A stretch of 5,439 bases of DNA from JBFILW01 sp041612005. GTDB taxonomy: Bacteria > Gemmatimonadota > Gemmatimonadetes > Palauibacterales > Palauibacteraceae. The notes under the pieces were generated by a model that was not told where the DNA came from, did no database searches, and saw nothing but the letters and a program-made list of their open reading frames with translations. The position numbers were made by a program, and so were the translations under genes. Location of the stretch: NCBI GenBank assembly GCA_041612005.1, contig JBFILW010000188.1:1-5439 (forward strand), in the 5' to 3' direction. Positions 1 through 5,439 of the stretch are shown here, one piece after another. Each line of letters opens with the position of its first letter. The first letter of the stretch is position 1.

Positions 1-1305
1 GAATATCCACGGCGGACCGACGAGGGTGAGCTCGAGAGGCGTGATCGGGATGAGGTAGGTCGCCTCTCCGTAAGCCAACCGCGGACCAGCGAGAGCCAAA
101 ACGGGCACGCTCGGCAGGGTGCCCCGGCCACCGATCGCGGACCAGCGCTGTCGCGGTAAAGCGCCGCTCAGGTCGCCGCGCACGATGCCGTACAGCTCGA
201 GACTATGGTCGAGAAACGCGCCGCTCTCCCAGGCCACGCTGGCCTCCCCGAGCAGGAAGCTGAAGTCGCCGGCTACAGAAGAGTCGGCCCCTTCCAAGCT
301 GACCTCCGCGCCAAATCGACTATGCGTTGTTCGGTGGTTGAAGGCCGTCCTCACGACAACGCTCCAGATGTCGCCGGGATCGATCGACGGGTTCGGGCGC
401 ACCCGATCGTCGTCCGCGAACAGAACGAAAAACGGCTCGGCGTTCTGGCTGCTGGCGCGCTCCCACTGGACATCGATTGAAGGGGCGAAGCTCGAGAGCG
501 GCGATCGCCCGACATTGAAAAGCACCCGATTCGCCTTGTAGTAGTTGGCGAAATCATCCCCGATCAGGAAGTAGTTGGCCGAATTGGAGAGGATGCCCCG
601 AATCCAGCGGTCGCGCGTCCGCGTGATCCGTTCGGCGACCACACCGAAGTGCAGGTCGCGCCGCGGGTGCCAGAACTGCTTCGCCGTACCCTCAAACGCC
701 CCGTTCCGGGTCGTGAGCCGGGCCACCAGCTCCAGGCTCGGGTTCCACGCGATCGTGTTGAGCTGCCCATCGATCCCCCAGATCAGAGTCACGGCGTCGA
801 CCCGCTCATACCAGGGCATCTCGAGGCCGTACAGCCCATGCAGATTGAGCGTAGCCGGTGGTCCAGGGATCAGCTCGATTCGGTAATCAGTACCCGCTGG
901 AAGGACCCGGTACTCCTCGGCGGCCCGCAGCAGCGTTTCCCCATCGACAGTAGCGAGCTTCGACGAGTAGAGTCCGCCGCCGAGCACGACGAGCTCGCCG
1001 TGTAACGCGGCACCCGGACGGAGGATCACGTCGCCGTCGACCGCGAACACGCTGCCCTGGATGACGCCGGCGATGCGAGCGACCGCCCCGAGCACGAGCA
1101 CGTTCCCGAGGACACCCTCTTCCCTGCTGAGGATCGTGTCACGAGCCCAGATCTCGTAGTCTCCGGCGGCCAGGAAATCGGCCAGCCTCCGATCGACCGG
1201 GTCGTGCGCCCGCGGCTCGAAGTGGACTTGTTGAGCGCTGATCGGCGCGGCGCAGGCAATGATCGCAAGCAGCGACGCCGCGGCGCTCGGAAAGGTCCGC
1301 CTCAC
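1..1305 (-). CDS. Secreted protein with bactofilin-like repeats and outer-membrane beta-barrel-like region, 3' end beyond window
   Basis: I translated this frame by hand: it is open without a stop for 435 codons from a GTG at 1305 to the left edge. The N-terminus is a signal peptide: RR, then a hydrophobic core (residues 8-20) and a likely cleavage site ISA/QQ after A24. A lipobox-like IIAC ending at C18 is a less likely alternative. Residues about 58-120 have short Gly/Val turns (GNVLVLGAVARIAGVIQGSVFA, then RPGAALHGELVVLGGG), like the beta-helix of bactofilins or polymer-forming proteins. From about 156 the pattern becomes barrel-like: alternating aromatic strands, WYERVDAVTLIWG (165-177) and RWSAIGGRGTL (387-397) followed by YLIPI. 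These resemble motifs in Omp85/BamA-type barrels, though the RGY/RGF tip is absent. An in-frame ATG at 1338 would add 11 residues; I prefer the GTG because it overlaps the upstream stop (GTGA) and gives a standard signal peptide. The function is unknown, with a probable envelope location. Confidence 0.8.
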   Translation of the reverse strand, partial: MRRTFPSAAASLLAIIACAAPISAQQVHFEPRAHDPVDRRLADFLAAGDYEIWARDTILSREEGVLGNVLVLGAVARIAGVIQGSVFAVDGDVILRPGAALHGELVVLGGGLYSSKLATVDGETLLRAAEEYRVLPAGTDYRIELIPGPPATLNLHGLYGLEMPWYERVDAVTLIWGIDGQLNTIAWNPSLELVARLTTRNGAFEGTAKQFWHPRRDLHFGVVAERITRTRDRWIRGILSNSANYFLIGDDFANYYKANRVLFNVGRSPLSSFAPSIDVQWERASSQNAEPFFVLFADDDRVRPNPSIDPGDIWSVVVRTAFNHRTTHSRFGAEVSLEGADSSVAGDFSFLLGEASVAWESGAFLDHSLELYGIVRGDLSGALPRQRWSAIGGRGTLPSVPVLALAGPRLAYGEATYLIPITPLELTLVGPPWIF

Positions 1306-1853
1306 TGCCGGTCCGGAGTCGGAGTTCCGGTCTTCCATCTCTCCCAGGCAATCACCTCGTCGGCTGCCCGGCGAGCAGGCAGGGGCTGAAAGCTCTCGGG
1401 ATACCCGATGGTCAGGATGGCCAGGATCGGCACATCGGACGGCATCTCGGCGAGCTTTCGAACTTCGTTTTCCCGAAACCCCAGGATCCAACCGACACCG
1501 AGGCCTACGTCCGCGGCCGCCAGCGACATACTCTGGGCCGCGGCGGCCACATCGATGGGATAACTGGCTCGCCCGTTGCCGCTCACGTGAGAGTGAATGC
1601 GGGCACAGCAGAGGATGAGAACGGGCGCCGAGAGGACCAGCGGGTGATTGAAGGCGGCGCGTGCGAGCTGGTGTCTCCTCAACGCGTCCTGGACGACCAC
1701 GAAACGCCATGGTTGCGCTTCTTTGGCGGACGGCGCGTAGCGGGCCGCCTCCAGCACGCACTCGAGCACGTCCGCCCGCACGGCGCGGTCCTGAAAGCGG
1801 CGGACGCCCTGCCGGTTGCGTCCCAAGCTGAGCACGCGTGCCGCCCTGCTCAT
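1302..1853 (-). CDS. Nitroreductase-family FMN-dependent oxidoreductase
   Basis: This is a small cytosolic flavoprotein family that binds FMN as a dimer and uses NAD(P)H to reduce nitroaromatics, quinones or other acceptors. The protein has 183 residues, typical of the compact subgroup. Visible motifs are the N-terminal FMN-phosphate region ending in GVRRF (16-20), APSAKEAQPWRFVVV (40-54), the long helix DVAAAAQSMSLAAADVGLGVGWI (101-123), VPILAILTIGYP (141-152) and the C-terminal RRAADEVIAWERW (161-173). The RRSxRxF motif of many members is here RNRQGVRRF. The gene follows the xerD stop by one base, in the string TGAGATG, and its own stop overlaps the next gene's GTG in GTGA, so coupled translation is likely. 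The physiological substrate cannot be read from sequence. Quinone reduction would suit the menaquinone gene upstream, but that is a guess. Confidence 0.88.
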   Translation of the reverse strand: MSRAARVLSLGRNRQGVRRFQDRAVRADVLECVLEAARYAPSAKEAQPWRFVVVQDALRRHQLARAAFNHPLVLSAPVLILCCARIHSHVSGNGRASYPIDVAAAAQSMSLAAADVGLGVGWILGFRENEVRKLAEMPSDVPILAILTIGYPESFQPLPARRAADEVIAWERWKTGTPTPDRQ

Positions 1854-1854
1854 C

Positions 1855-2772
1855 TCAGCCCCGCGGGTGGAACGTTCGGTGCACTTCCTTCAGATGGCTG
1901 CGATCGAGGTGTGTATAGATCTGGGTCGTGGCAATGTCCGCGTGTCCGAGCATCTCCTGAACCGAAGCGAGGTCTGCGCCGCCTTCGAGCAGGTGAGTGG
2001 CGAACGTGTGACGGAACGTGTGCGGCGTTACGCGCCTGCCGATTCCGGCTCTCTCGACGTAGGTACGCACGATCCTCCACGCGCCCATGCGGCTCAGCGG
2101 TCGGCCGCGGTGATTGAGGAAAACCACTCCCTGACTTTGCCCTCGGTCCAACCGGGGCCGCTGCTCACGAAGGTAGCGTTGCACGGCGTGGATCGCACGG
2201 TCCCCGAGTGGCACTAGTCGCTGTTTGGAGCCTTTTCCGAGCACGCGCACCATGCCCTCTTCCGGTAACACGTCACGCACCTGTAACCCGGTCAGCTCCG
2301 ATACGCGGAGTCCGGCGGCGTACATCACCTCCAGCATGGCGAGATCCCGGAACGCGAAGCGGCGCTCCGCCTCGACGGCATCCAGGATCGATTCCACTTC
2401 CTCGAGCGTTAGAACCTCCGGCAGCGTCCGGGATGCCCGCGGGGACTCGAGCCGGTCGGTGGGATCCGCCTCGACCTCGCCCTCACCCAGAAGATATCCG
2501 AAGTACGCGCGGACAGCGGAGATCTTGCGGGTGGTGCTGGACGATGCCAACCCGCGCTCCGCGAGGTGAACCACGTACTCGCGGAGCAGAGCGTAATCCA
2601 CACCGCCAGGCGTCCGGACCCGCTTAGTCACAGCGAACTCGGCCAGCTCCCGGCAGTCGGCCAGATAGGCCGCCACGCTGCGAGGTGCGAGTCCGCGCTC
2701 GAACGTCAGGTAGTCCGAGAAGTGCTCGAGCCGGAACTCCCGCCCGATACGGTCCGCCTCTTCAGTCGGCAT
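1855..2772 (-). CDS. xerD: Tyrosine recombinase of the XerC/XerD family, probably XerD
   Basis: Xer recombinases resolve chromosome dimers at dif near the terminus, acting at the septum with FtsK. With the ATG at 2772 the protein has 305 residues, the normal Xer length. Residues about 13-95 form the N-terminal SAM-like DNA-binding domain (FSDYLTFERGLAPRSVAAY) and about 118-300 the catalytic domain. All catalytic residues are present: R156 (AAGLRVSEL), K180 (GKGSKQR), H251 and R254 (TPHTFRHTFATHLLEGGADL), H277 (LGHADI) and the nucleophile Y286 (TQIYTH). The ending LKEVHRTFHPRG favours XerD over XerC, but the distinction is not certain. The frame is open 41 codons further upstream, but that stretch is Gly/Arg-rich, unlike Xer N-termini, and would overlap dedA by 134 bases; the ATG at 2772 overlaps by only 11. 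This is a housekeeping-type Xer rather than a phage integrase: there is no attachment site or mobile cargo nearby. Confidence 0.93.
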   Translation of the reverse strand: MPTEEADRIGREFRLEHFSDYLTFERGLAPRSVAAYLADCRELAEFAVTKRVRTPGGVDYALLREYVVHLAERGLASSSTTRKISAVRAYFGYLLGEGEVEADPTDRLESPRASRTLPEVLTLEEVESILDAVEAERRFAFRDLAMLEVMYAAGLRVSELTGLQVRDVLPEEGMVRVLGKGSKQRLVPLGDRAIHAVQRYLREQRPRLDRGQSQGVVFLNHRGRPLSRMGAWRIVRTYVERAGIGRRVTPHTFRHTFATHLLEGGADLASVQEMLGHADIATTQIYTHLDRSHLKEVHRTFHPRG

Positions 2773-3448
2773 CCCAGATTCCGGCGGGCTCGGTGCGTTC
2801 CTGCTTCTCCTGCGTCTCGTGCGCGCGCCGGACGCTCGGTCTCCGGGTGCGCCACCACCAAGTCCCCACCCCGACAAAGACCAGGCCCGTGGCAACCAGC
2901 AGCCAGACGTTCACATGTCCGACGACCTTCAGCAGGTGGGCGATGTTGCGAGACGCGAAGACGCCGGCCAGCACCAGCGCTCCGTACCAGATGGCCGAGG
3001 CCAGCGCCACGGGTATCGCCGTGCGGAAAAAGCCGAGGTGGCTGACGCCAGCAAATGCCGGAATCAGCACACGAAACACGGGCAGAAAACGACTGAGAAA
3101 AATCGCTCCGGTCCCGTAGGTCGCGTAAAAAATGGACAGCTGGTCCAGCTGGTGCGGACGCAACAGCCAGTGCGCCCAACGGTGACGGAAGACCTCGCGT
3201 CCGTAGCGTCGCGACATCACGTACACGATGATGGCCATCGTCACATTGGCGGCCCACGCCACCAACAGCACCGGAACGATCTTCACGACTCCACGGTCCG
3301 CCAACACTCCTCCGAAGATCACCATCACATCCGAAGGAATCGGAGGGAACAGATTCTCGAGCGCGGCGCCAGCGCCGATCAGAACGTACAGCGCCCAGGT
3401 AGGGACCAACCCGACGATTCCGAGCAGAGCCTCGAACTGCTGTAGCAC
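2762..3448 (-). CDS. DedA-family (VTT domain) inner-membrane protein
   Basis: DedA-family proteins are inner-membrane transporters or scramblases; some members return undecaprenyl phosphate to the cytoplasmic face or support membrane energetics. The protein has 228 residues, the usual length. It shows the family's first signature ENLFPPIPSD (31-40), followed by a re-entrant-type hydrophobic stretch and GG (46-47). The second signature is YGTGAIFLSRFLPVFR (111-126), followed by P130 and AG (133-134). The acidic pair E31/D40 and basic pair R120/R126 correspond to residues important in E. coli YqjA/YghB relatives. Hydrophobic segments lie near residues 8-30, 54-78, 143-164 and 180-199. A charged cytoplasmic-type tail (200-228) follows. 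The start is GTG, backed by a good ribosome-binding site. The end overlaps the start of the xerD-like gene by 11 bases. The substrate cannot be told from sequence; the neighbouring isoprenoid gene makes a polyprenyl-phosphate role plausible, as inference only. Confidence 0.92.
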   Translation of the reverse strand: MLQQFEALLGIVGLVPTWALYVLIGAGAALENLFPPIPSDVMVIFGGVLADRGVVKIVPVLLVAWAANVTMAIIVYVMSRRYGREVFRHRWAHWLLRPHQLDQLSIFYATYGTGAIFLSRFLPVFRVLIPAFAGVSHLGFFRTAIPVALASAIWYGALVLAGVFASRNIAHLLKVVGHVNVWLLVATGLVFVGVGTWWWRTRRPSVRRAHETQEKQERTEPAGIWDAD

Positions 3449-3452
3449 CGAT

Positions 3453-3459
3453 CTCTCCC
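3453..3459 (-). promoter_or_regulatory. Ribosome-binding site of the dedA-family gene
   Basis: The 18-base gap between the ispF stop and the next gene contains GGGAGAG. Its GGGAG core ends six bases before a GTG at 3448-3446. This is the clearest Shine-Dalgarno sequence among the genes here and supports the GTG as the true start. Confidence 0.75.
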
Positions 3460-3466
3460 GTGGCCC

Positions 3467-3988
3467 TCAGCTCGGCGACAGAGAACCGGCCGCCGGGCCG
3501 GATGCCGGCGCTGCGCCGCGGTGAGCCAAGGCGACGACCGCGATCGCCGCCAGGCCTTCCCCGCGACCGATCCACCCCATTGCCTCGTTCGACTTACCCT
3601 TCACGGACACATCGGTGGCTCGGACGCCGCAGCGCGGTGCGGTGCAGTTTGACATTTCCTGCACGTAAGGCGCGAGTCGCGGGGTCTCGGCGATCACAGT
3701 CACATCGACGTTGCCGACGACGTACCCCGCGCCGTGCACTTCACCGACCGCCGCCTCCAGAAGCTCGAGTGAGTCGGCGCCTGCGTAGCGCGGATCGTCG
3801 TCCGGGAACAGGTCGCCGATACCGCCGAGTCCGGCCGCTCCGAGGAGTGCGTCAATAACGGCGTGAAGGACTGCATCGCCGTCCGAGTGTCCGGACAGGC
3901 CGGGGTGGTCGGGAATCGTAACCCCACCAAGGACCAGAGGGCGGGCCGGGTCGAAGCGGTGCGAGTCGTATCCGATGCCGACACGCAT
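3467..3988 (-). CDS. ispF: IspF, 2-C-methyl-D-erythritol 2,4-cyclodiphosphate synthase
   Basis: IspF closes CDP-methylerythritol 2-phosphate into the cyclic diphosphate, releasing CMP, in the MEP isoprenoid pathway. It is a cytosolic trimer with a metal site at each subunit interface. The metal ligands are all present: D8 and H10 in GYDSH, and H42 in HSDGDAVLHAVIDALLGA. Also seen are FPDDDP (61-66), GNVDVTVIAETP (92-103), the nucleotide-binding VSVKGKSNE (127-135) and GWIGRGEG (138-145). At 173 residues it is slightly long because of an Ala/Gly/Pro/Ser-rich tail from about residue 157. Residues 113-120 (SNCTAPRC) are unusual: the hydrophobic positions of this helix in relatives are Thr and Cys here, with no length change. 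It starts 12 bases after purE, with GGCGG upstream of the ATG. IspD, often its neighbour or fusion partner, is not in the window. Confidence 0.96.
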   Translation of the reverse strand: MRVGIGYDSHRFDPARPLVLGGVTIPDHPGLSGHSDGDAVLHAVIDALLGAAGLGGIGDLFPDDDPRYAGADSLELLEAAVGEVHGAGYVVGNVDVTVIAETPRLAPYVQEMSNCTAPRCGVRATDVSVKGKSNEAMGWIGRGEGLAAIAVVALAHRGAAPASGPAAGSLSPS

Positions 3989-4000
3989 CTTACCGCCGAC

Positions 4001-4411
4001 TCAGCCTGTCGCGCCGGACGACCGGAGGATGCGGAGAGCCAAGTGTGCGGCGTTGCGGGAGTTGTCGATTCCGACAGTGGCGACGGGCACACCGGGCGGC
4101 ATCTGCACGATCGAGAGCAGTGCGTCCAGACCGCCCAGCGTGCCGGCGTTGATCGGGACTCCGATCACCGGCAGATCCGTGTGAGCCGCGACAACACCGG
4201 GGAGTGCTGCCGAGAGGCCCGCGCCGCAGATGATCACTCCGTAGCCAGCCTTACGAGCTCCGCTCGCCAGCTCCGCCGTCCGGACCGGATCCCGGTGGGC
4301 GCTGCTCACGATGAACTCGTACTCCACGCCTGCGCCGTCCAGAACGGCCAACCCCTTCTCCATCGCCGGTCGGTCGGACTCGGACCCCACCAGGATCAGG
4401 ACGCGCGACAT
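4001..4411 (-). CDS. purE: PurE, N5-carboxyaminoimidazole ribonucleotide mutase (short form)
   Basis: PurE converts N5-CAIR to CAIR in de novo purine synthesis in the cytosol, usually after PurK; no purK is in the window. Visible motifs are the nucleotide/phosphate loop GSESD (9-13), SAHR with the catalytic-type H39 (37-40), GAGLSAALPG (63-72), LPVIGVP (80-86), the SIVQMPPGVPVATVGID block (100-116) and NAA (120-122). At 136 residues it is shorter than the E. coli enzyme (about 169), ending soon after the last core helix, so the usual C-terminal helical tail is missing. The GAGxxAHLPG histidine common in bacterial class I PurE is alanine here (A69); as I recall, a similar AALPG form occurs in some archaeal-type PurE. 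The ATG follows the mqnC stop in the string TGAGATG, with a GGTGG ribosome-binding stretch inside the mqnC end, suggesting translational coupling. A PurE-related paralogue is possible but less likely. Confidence 0.9.
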   Translation of the reverse strand: MSRVLILVGSESDRPAMEKGLAVLDGAGVEYEFIVSSAHRDPVRTAELASGARKAGYGVIICGAGLSAALPGVVAAHTDLPVIGVPINAGTLGGLDALLSIVQMPPGVPVATVGIDNSRNAAHLALRILRSSGATG

Positions 4412-4412
4412 C

Positions 4413-5439
4413 TCAGGCCACCCGGCGGTTCAGGCAGACGCGGCAACCGCAGTACCAGTCGAGCGTCGGATCAACGCGCGAGTAGTCCTGGTATCTGGCG
4501 ACGGGCGAGAAGCCGGCATCGCCGATGAGGCGGAGCATGTCGGTCTCCGGCATGATGAAGTCGGTACCCGTCGCCGAGACCACGTTCTCCTCCATCATCA
4601 GCGAACCGAAATCGTTGCAGCCGAAGCGTAGCGCCACCTGCGCGATCTTCGGTCCCTGAGTGACGTAGCTGACCTGGAAATTCTCGATGTTGTCGATCAC
4701 CAATCGGGAGATGGCCACTGTCTTCAGGTATTCGATCGCGGTCGTCTCTGGCATGCCCGACATTTCCGTCCCCTCGGCCTGCAACGTCCACGAGATAAAC
4801 GCGGTGAAGCCTCCGGTCTCGGCCTGCAAGTCCCGGATCCGCAGCATGTGCTCGATGCGGTCCGCTCGGCTCTCGCCCGCTCCAAACATCATGGTCGCGC
4901 TGCTCAGCAGTCCCTGTTCGTGGACCTGCCGGTGGATATCGAGCCAGCCGGCCGTGTCCGTCTTCTTCTTCGCGATCTCTCGGCGCACCGAGTCCACCAG
5001 TATCTCGGCTCCCGCCCCCGGCACCGAGTCCAATCCAGCCGAGCGGAGTACCGCAATCAGCTCGGAGACCGGGATCCTGTGCACGCGAGCGATGATCTCG
5101 AGCTCCGAGGCGGAGAAGCCGTGCACGTGGATCGGGTGGTGCCGTTTAATGTACTCGAGCAGGCCCGTATAGTAATCGAGCTTCAAGTACGGATTATGTC
5201 CGCCCTGCATGAGGATCTGCACCGCTCCGGCGGCTTTCGCTTCCTCCACTTTGGCCCCCACCTCCTCGAAAGTGAGGACATATCCCTCCGCGTGGTTGGG
5301 CCGTCGGTAGAACGCGCTGAAGTTGCTGTCGGTGACGCAGACATTCGTGTAGTTGATGTTACGATCGACGATGTACGTCACGGCGTCATCGTCACCTGTC
5401 GCCCGCCGCGCTGAGTCGGCCATCGATCCGAGCTCGACC
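4413..5439 (-). CDS. mqnC: MqnC-like cyclic dehypoxanthine futalosine synthase, 5' end beyond window, radical SAM cysteines altered
   Basis: In the futalosine route to menaquinone, MqnC is a cytosolic radical SAM enzyme that cyclises dehypoxanthine futalosine. The family call rests on the segment TYIVDRNINYTNVCVTD, on QGGHNP (residues 73-78, counting the ATG at 5423 as 1), on HGFSASE, GAGAEIL, MMFGAGE and the DFGSLMMEENVVSA block. The gene very probably starts beyond the right edge: the frame stays open to 5439 and reads VELGS just before that ATG, matching the ELG-x-x-AD segment that family members carry inside a longer N-terminus. About 40 residues are therefore missing. The oddity is that C29 is kept but the next two expected cluster cysteines are S33 and S36 (both AGC), giving C-x3-S-x2-S. 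The tail carries C325, C327 and C330, which I do not recall as typical. Only one base separates its stop from purE. The family call is secure; activity is doubtful. Confidence 0.9.
   Translation of the reverse strand, partial: VELGSMADSARRATGDDDAVTYIVDRNINYTNVCVTDSNFSAFYRRPNHAEGYVLTFEEVGAKVEEAKAAGAVQILMQGGHNPYLKLDYYTGLLEYIKRHHPIHVHGFSASELEIIARVHRIPVSELIAVLRSAGLDSVPGAGAEILVDSVRREIAKKKTDTAGWLDIHRQVHEQGLLSSATMMFGAGESRADRIEHMLRIRDLQAETGGFTAFISWTLQAEGTEMSGMPETTAIEYLKTVAISRLVIDNIENFQVSYVTQGPKIAQVALRFGCNDFGSLMMEENVVSATGTDFIMPETDMLRLIGDAGFSPVARYQDYSRVDPTLDWYCGCRVCLNRRVA

Noticed and set aside
1855..2772. The tyrosine recombinase as a sign of an integrated mobile element
   Set aside because: The protein has XerD-type ends and length and sits in a co-directional housekeeping operon. 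No tRNA, direct repeats or phage or conjugation genes are visible.
2773..2895. A longer N-terminus for the XerD-like protein (41 extra codons)
   Set aside because: The extra residues are low-complexity Gly/Arg/Ser, would overlap dedA by 134 bases and are not seen in Xer proteins of normal length. The ATG at 2772 gives the family length.
3486..3501. A perfect inverted repeat, CCGGCC-GCCG-GGCCGG, considered as a terminator
   Set aside because: It lies inside the GC-rich ispF tail codons, before the stop, and no T-run follows on the minus strand. The next gene starts within about 40 bases with its own ribosome-binding site.
2706..3575. A 289-codon minus-strand open frame
   Set aside because: It is out of frame over ispF, dedA and the start of xerD. 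It is Arg/Gly-rich with no membrane or domain pattern, while the overlapped frames match known families throughout.
3863..4528. A 221-codon plus-strand open frame
   Set aside because: It lies antisense across ispF, purE and mqnC, which have clear family motifs. Its translation has no recognisable domain and is rich in Arg, Asp and Ala, as expected for a shadow frame in GC-rich DNA.
4848..5414. A 188-codon plus-strand open frame
   Set aside because: It is antisense to the conserved mqnC-like frame and has no recognisable motif.

Overview
The window is almost wholly protein-coding. Seven genes all lie on the minus strand and read from right to left. The longest untranslated gap is 18 bases, and several genes touch or overlap, so the layout is that of one operon-like transcription unit with no visible internal promoter or terminator. 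The DNA is GC-rich. The gene content (futalosine-pathway menaquinone gene, MEP-pathway isoprenoid gene, outer-membrane beta-barrel) indicates a free-living diderm bacterium. The style of the proteins, especially the mqnC-like gene and the first gene's bactofilin-like plus barrel layout, suggests Gemmatimonadota or a neighbouring phylum. That placement is an inference from memory of such proteins, not a search.

In transcription order the genes are: (1) an mqnC-like radical SAM gene, cut by the right edge (5439-4413); (2) purE (4411-4001); (3) ispF (3988-3467); (4) a DedA-family membrane protein with a GTG start (3448-2762); (5) a XerD-type tyrosine recombinase (2772-1855); (6) a nitroreductase-family flavoprotein (1853-1302); (7) a secreted protein with a GTG start, a bactofilin-like beta-repeat region and an outer-membrane barrel-like region, cut by the left edge (1305-1).

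The genes are mostly housekeeping. MqnC makes the quinone ring precursor. IspF makes isoprenoid precursors for quinone tails and undecaprenyl carriers. DedA proteins are linked to recycling of undecaprenyl phosphate. PurE acts in purine synthesis and XerD in chromosome dimer resolution. A loose lipid-quinone and envelope theme links several of them, but co-transcription need not mean shared function.

The most striking observation is in the mqnC-like gene. The radical SAM cluster motif, normally C-x3-C-x2-C, reads C-x3-S-x2-S, with both later cysteines encoded as AGC, while the rest of the protein looks intact. The same protein ends in an unusual C-x-C-x2-C tail. Either this is a pseudoenzyme or altered copy, or its cluster chemistry is unusual. 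The second point of interest is the seventh gene, which joins a bactofilin-like segment to a barrel-like segment behind a signal peptide. I found no mobile element, CRISPR array, RNA gene or clearly new multi-gene system.
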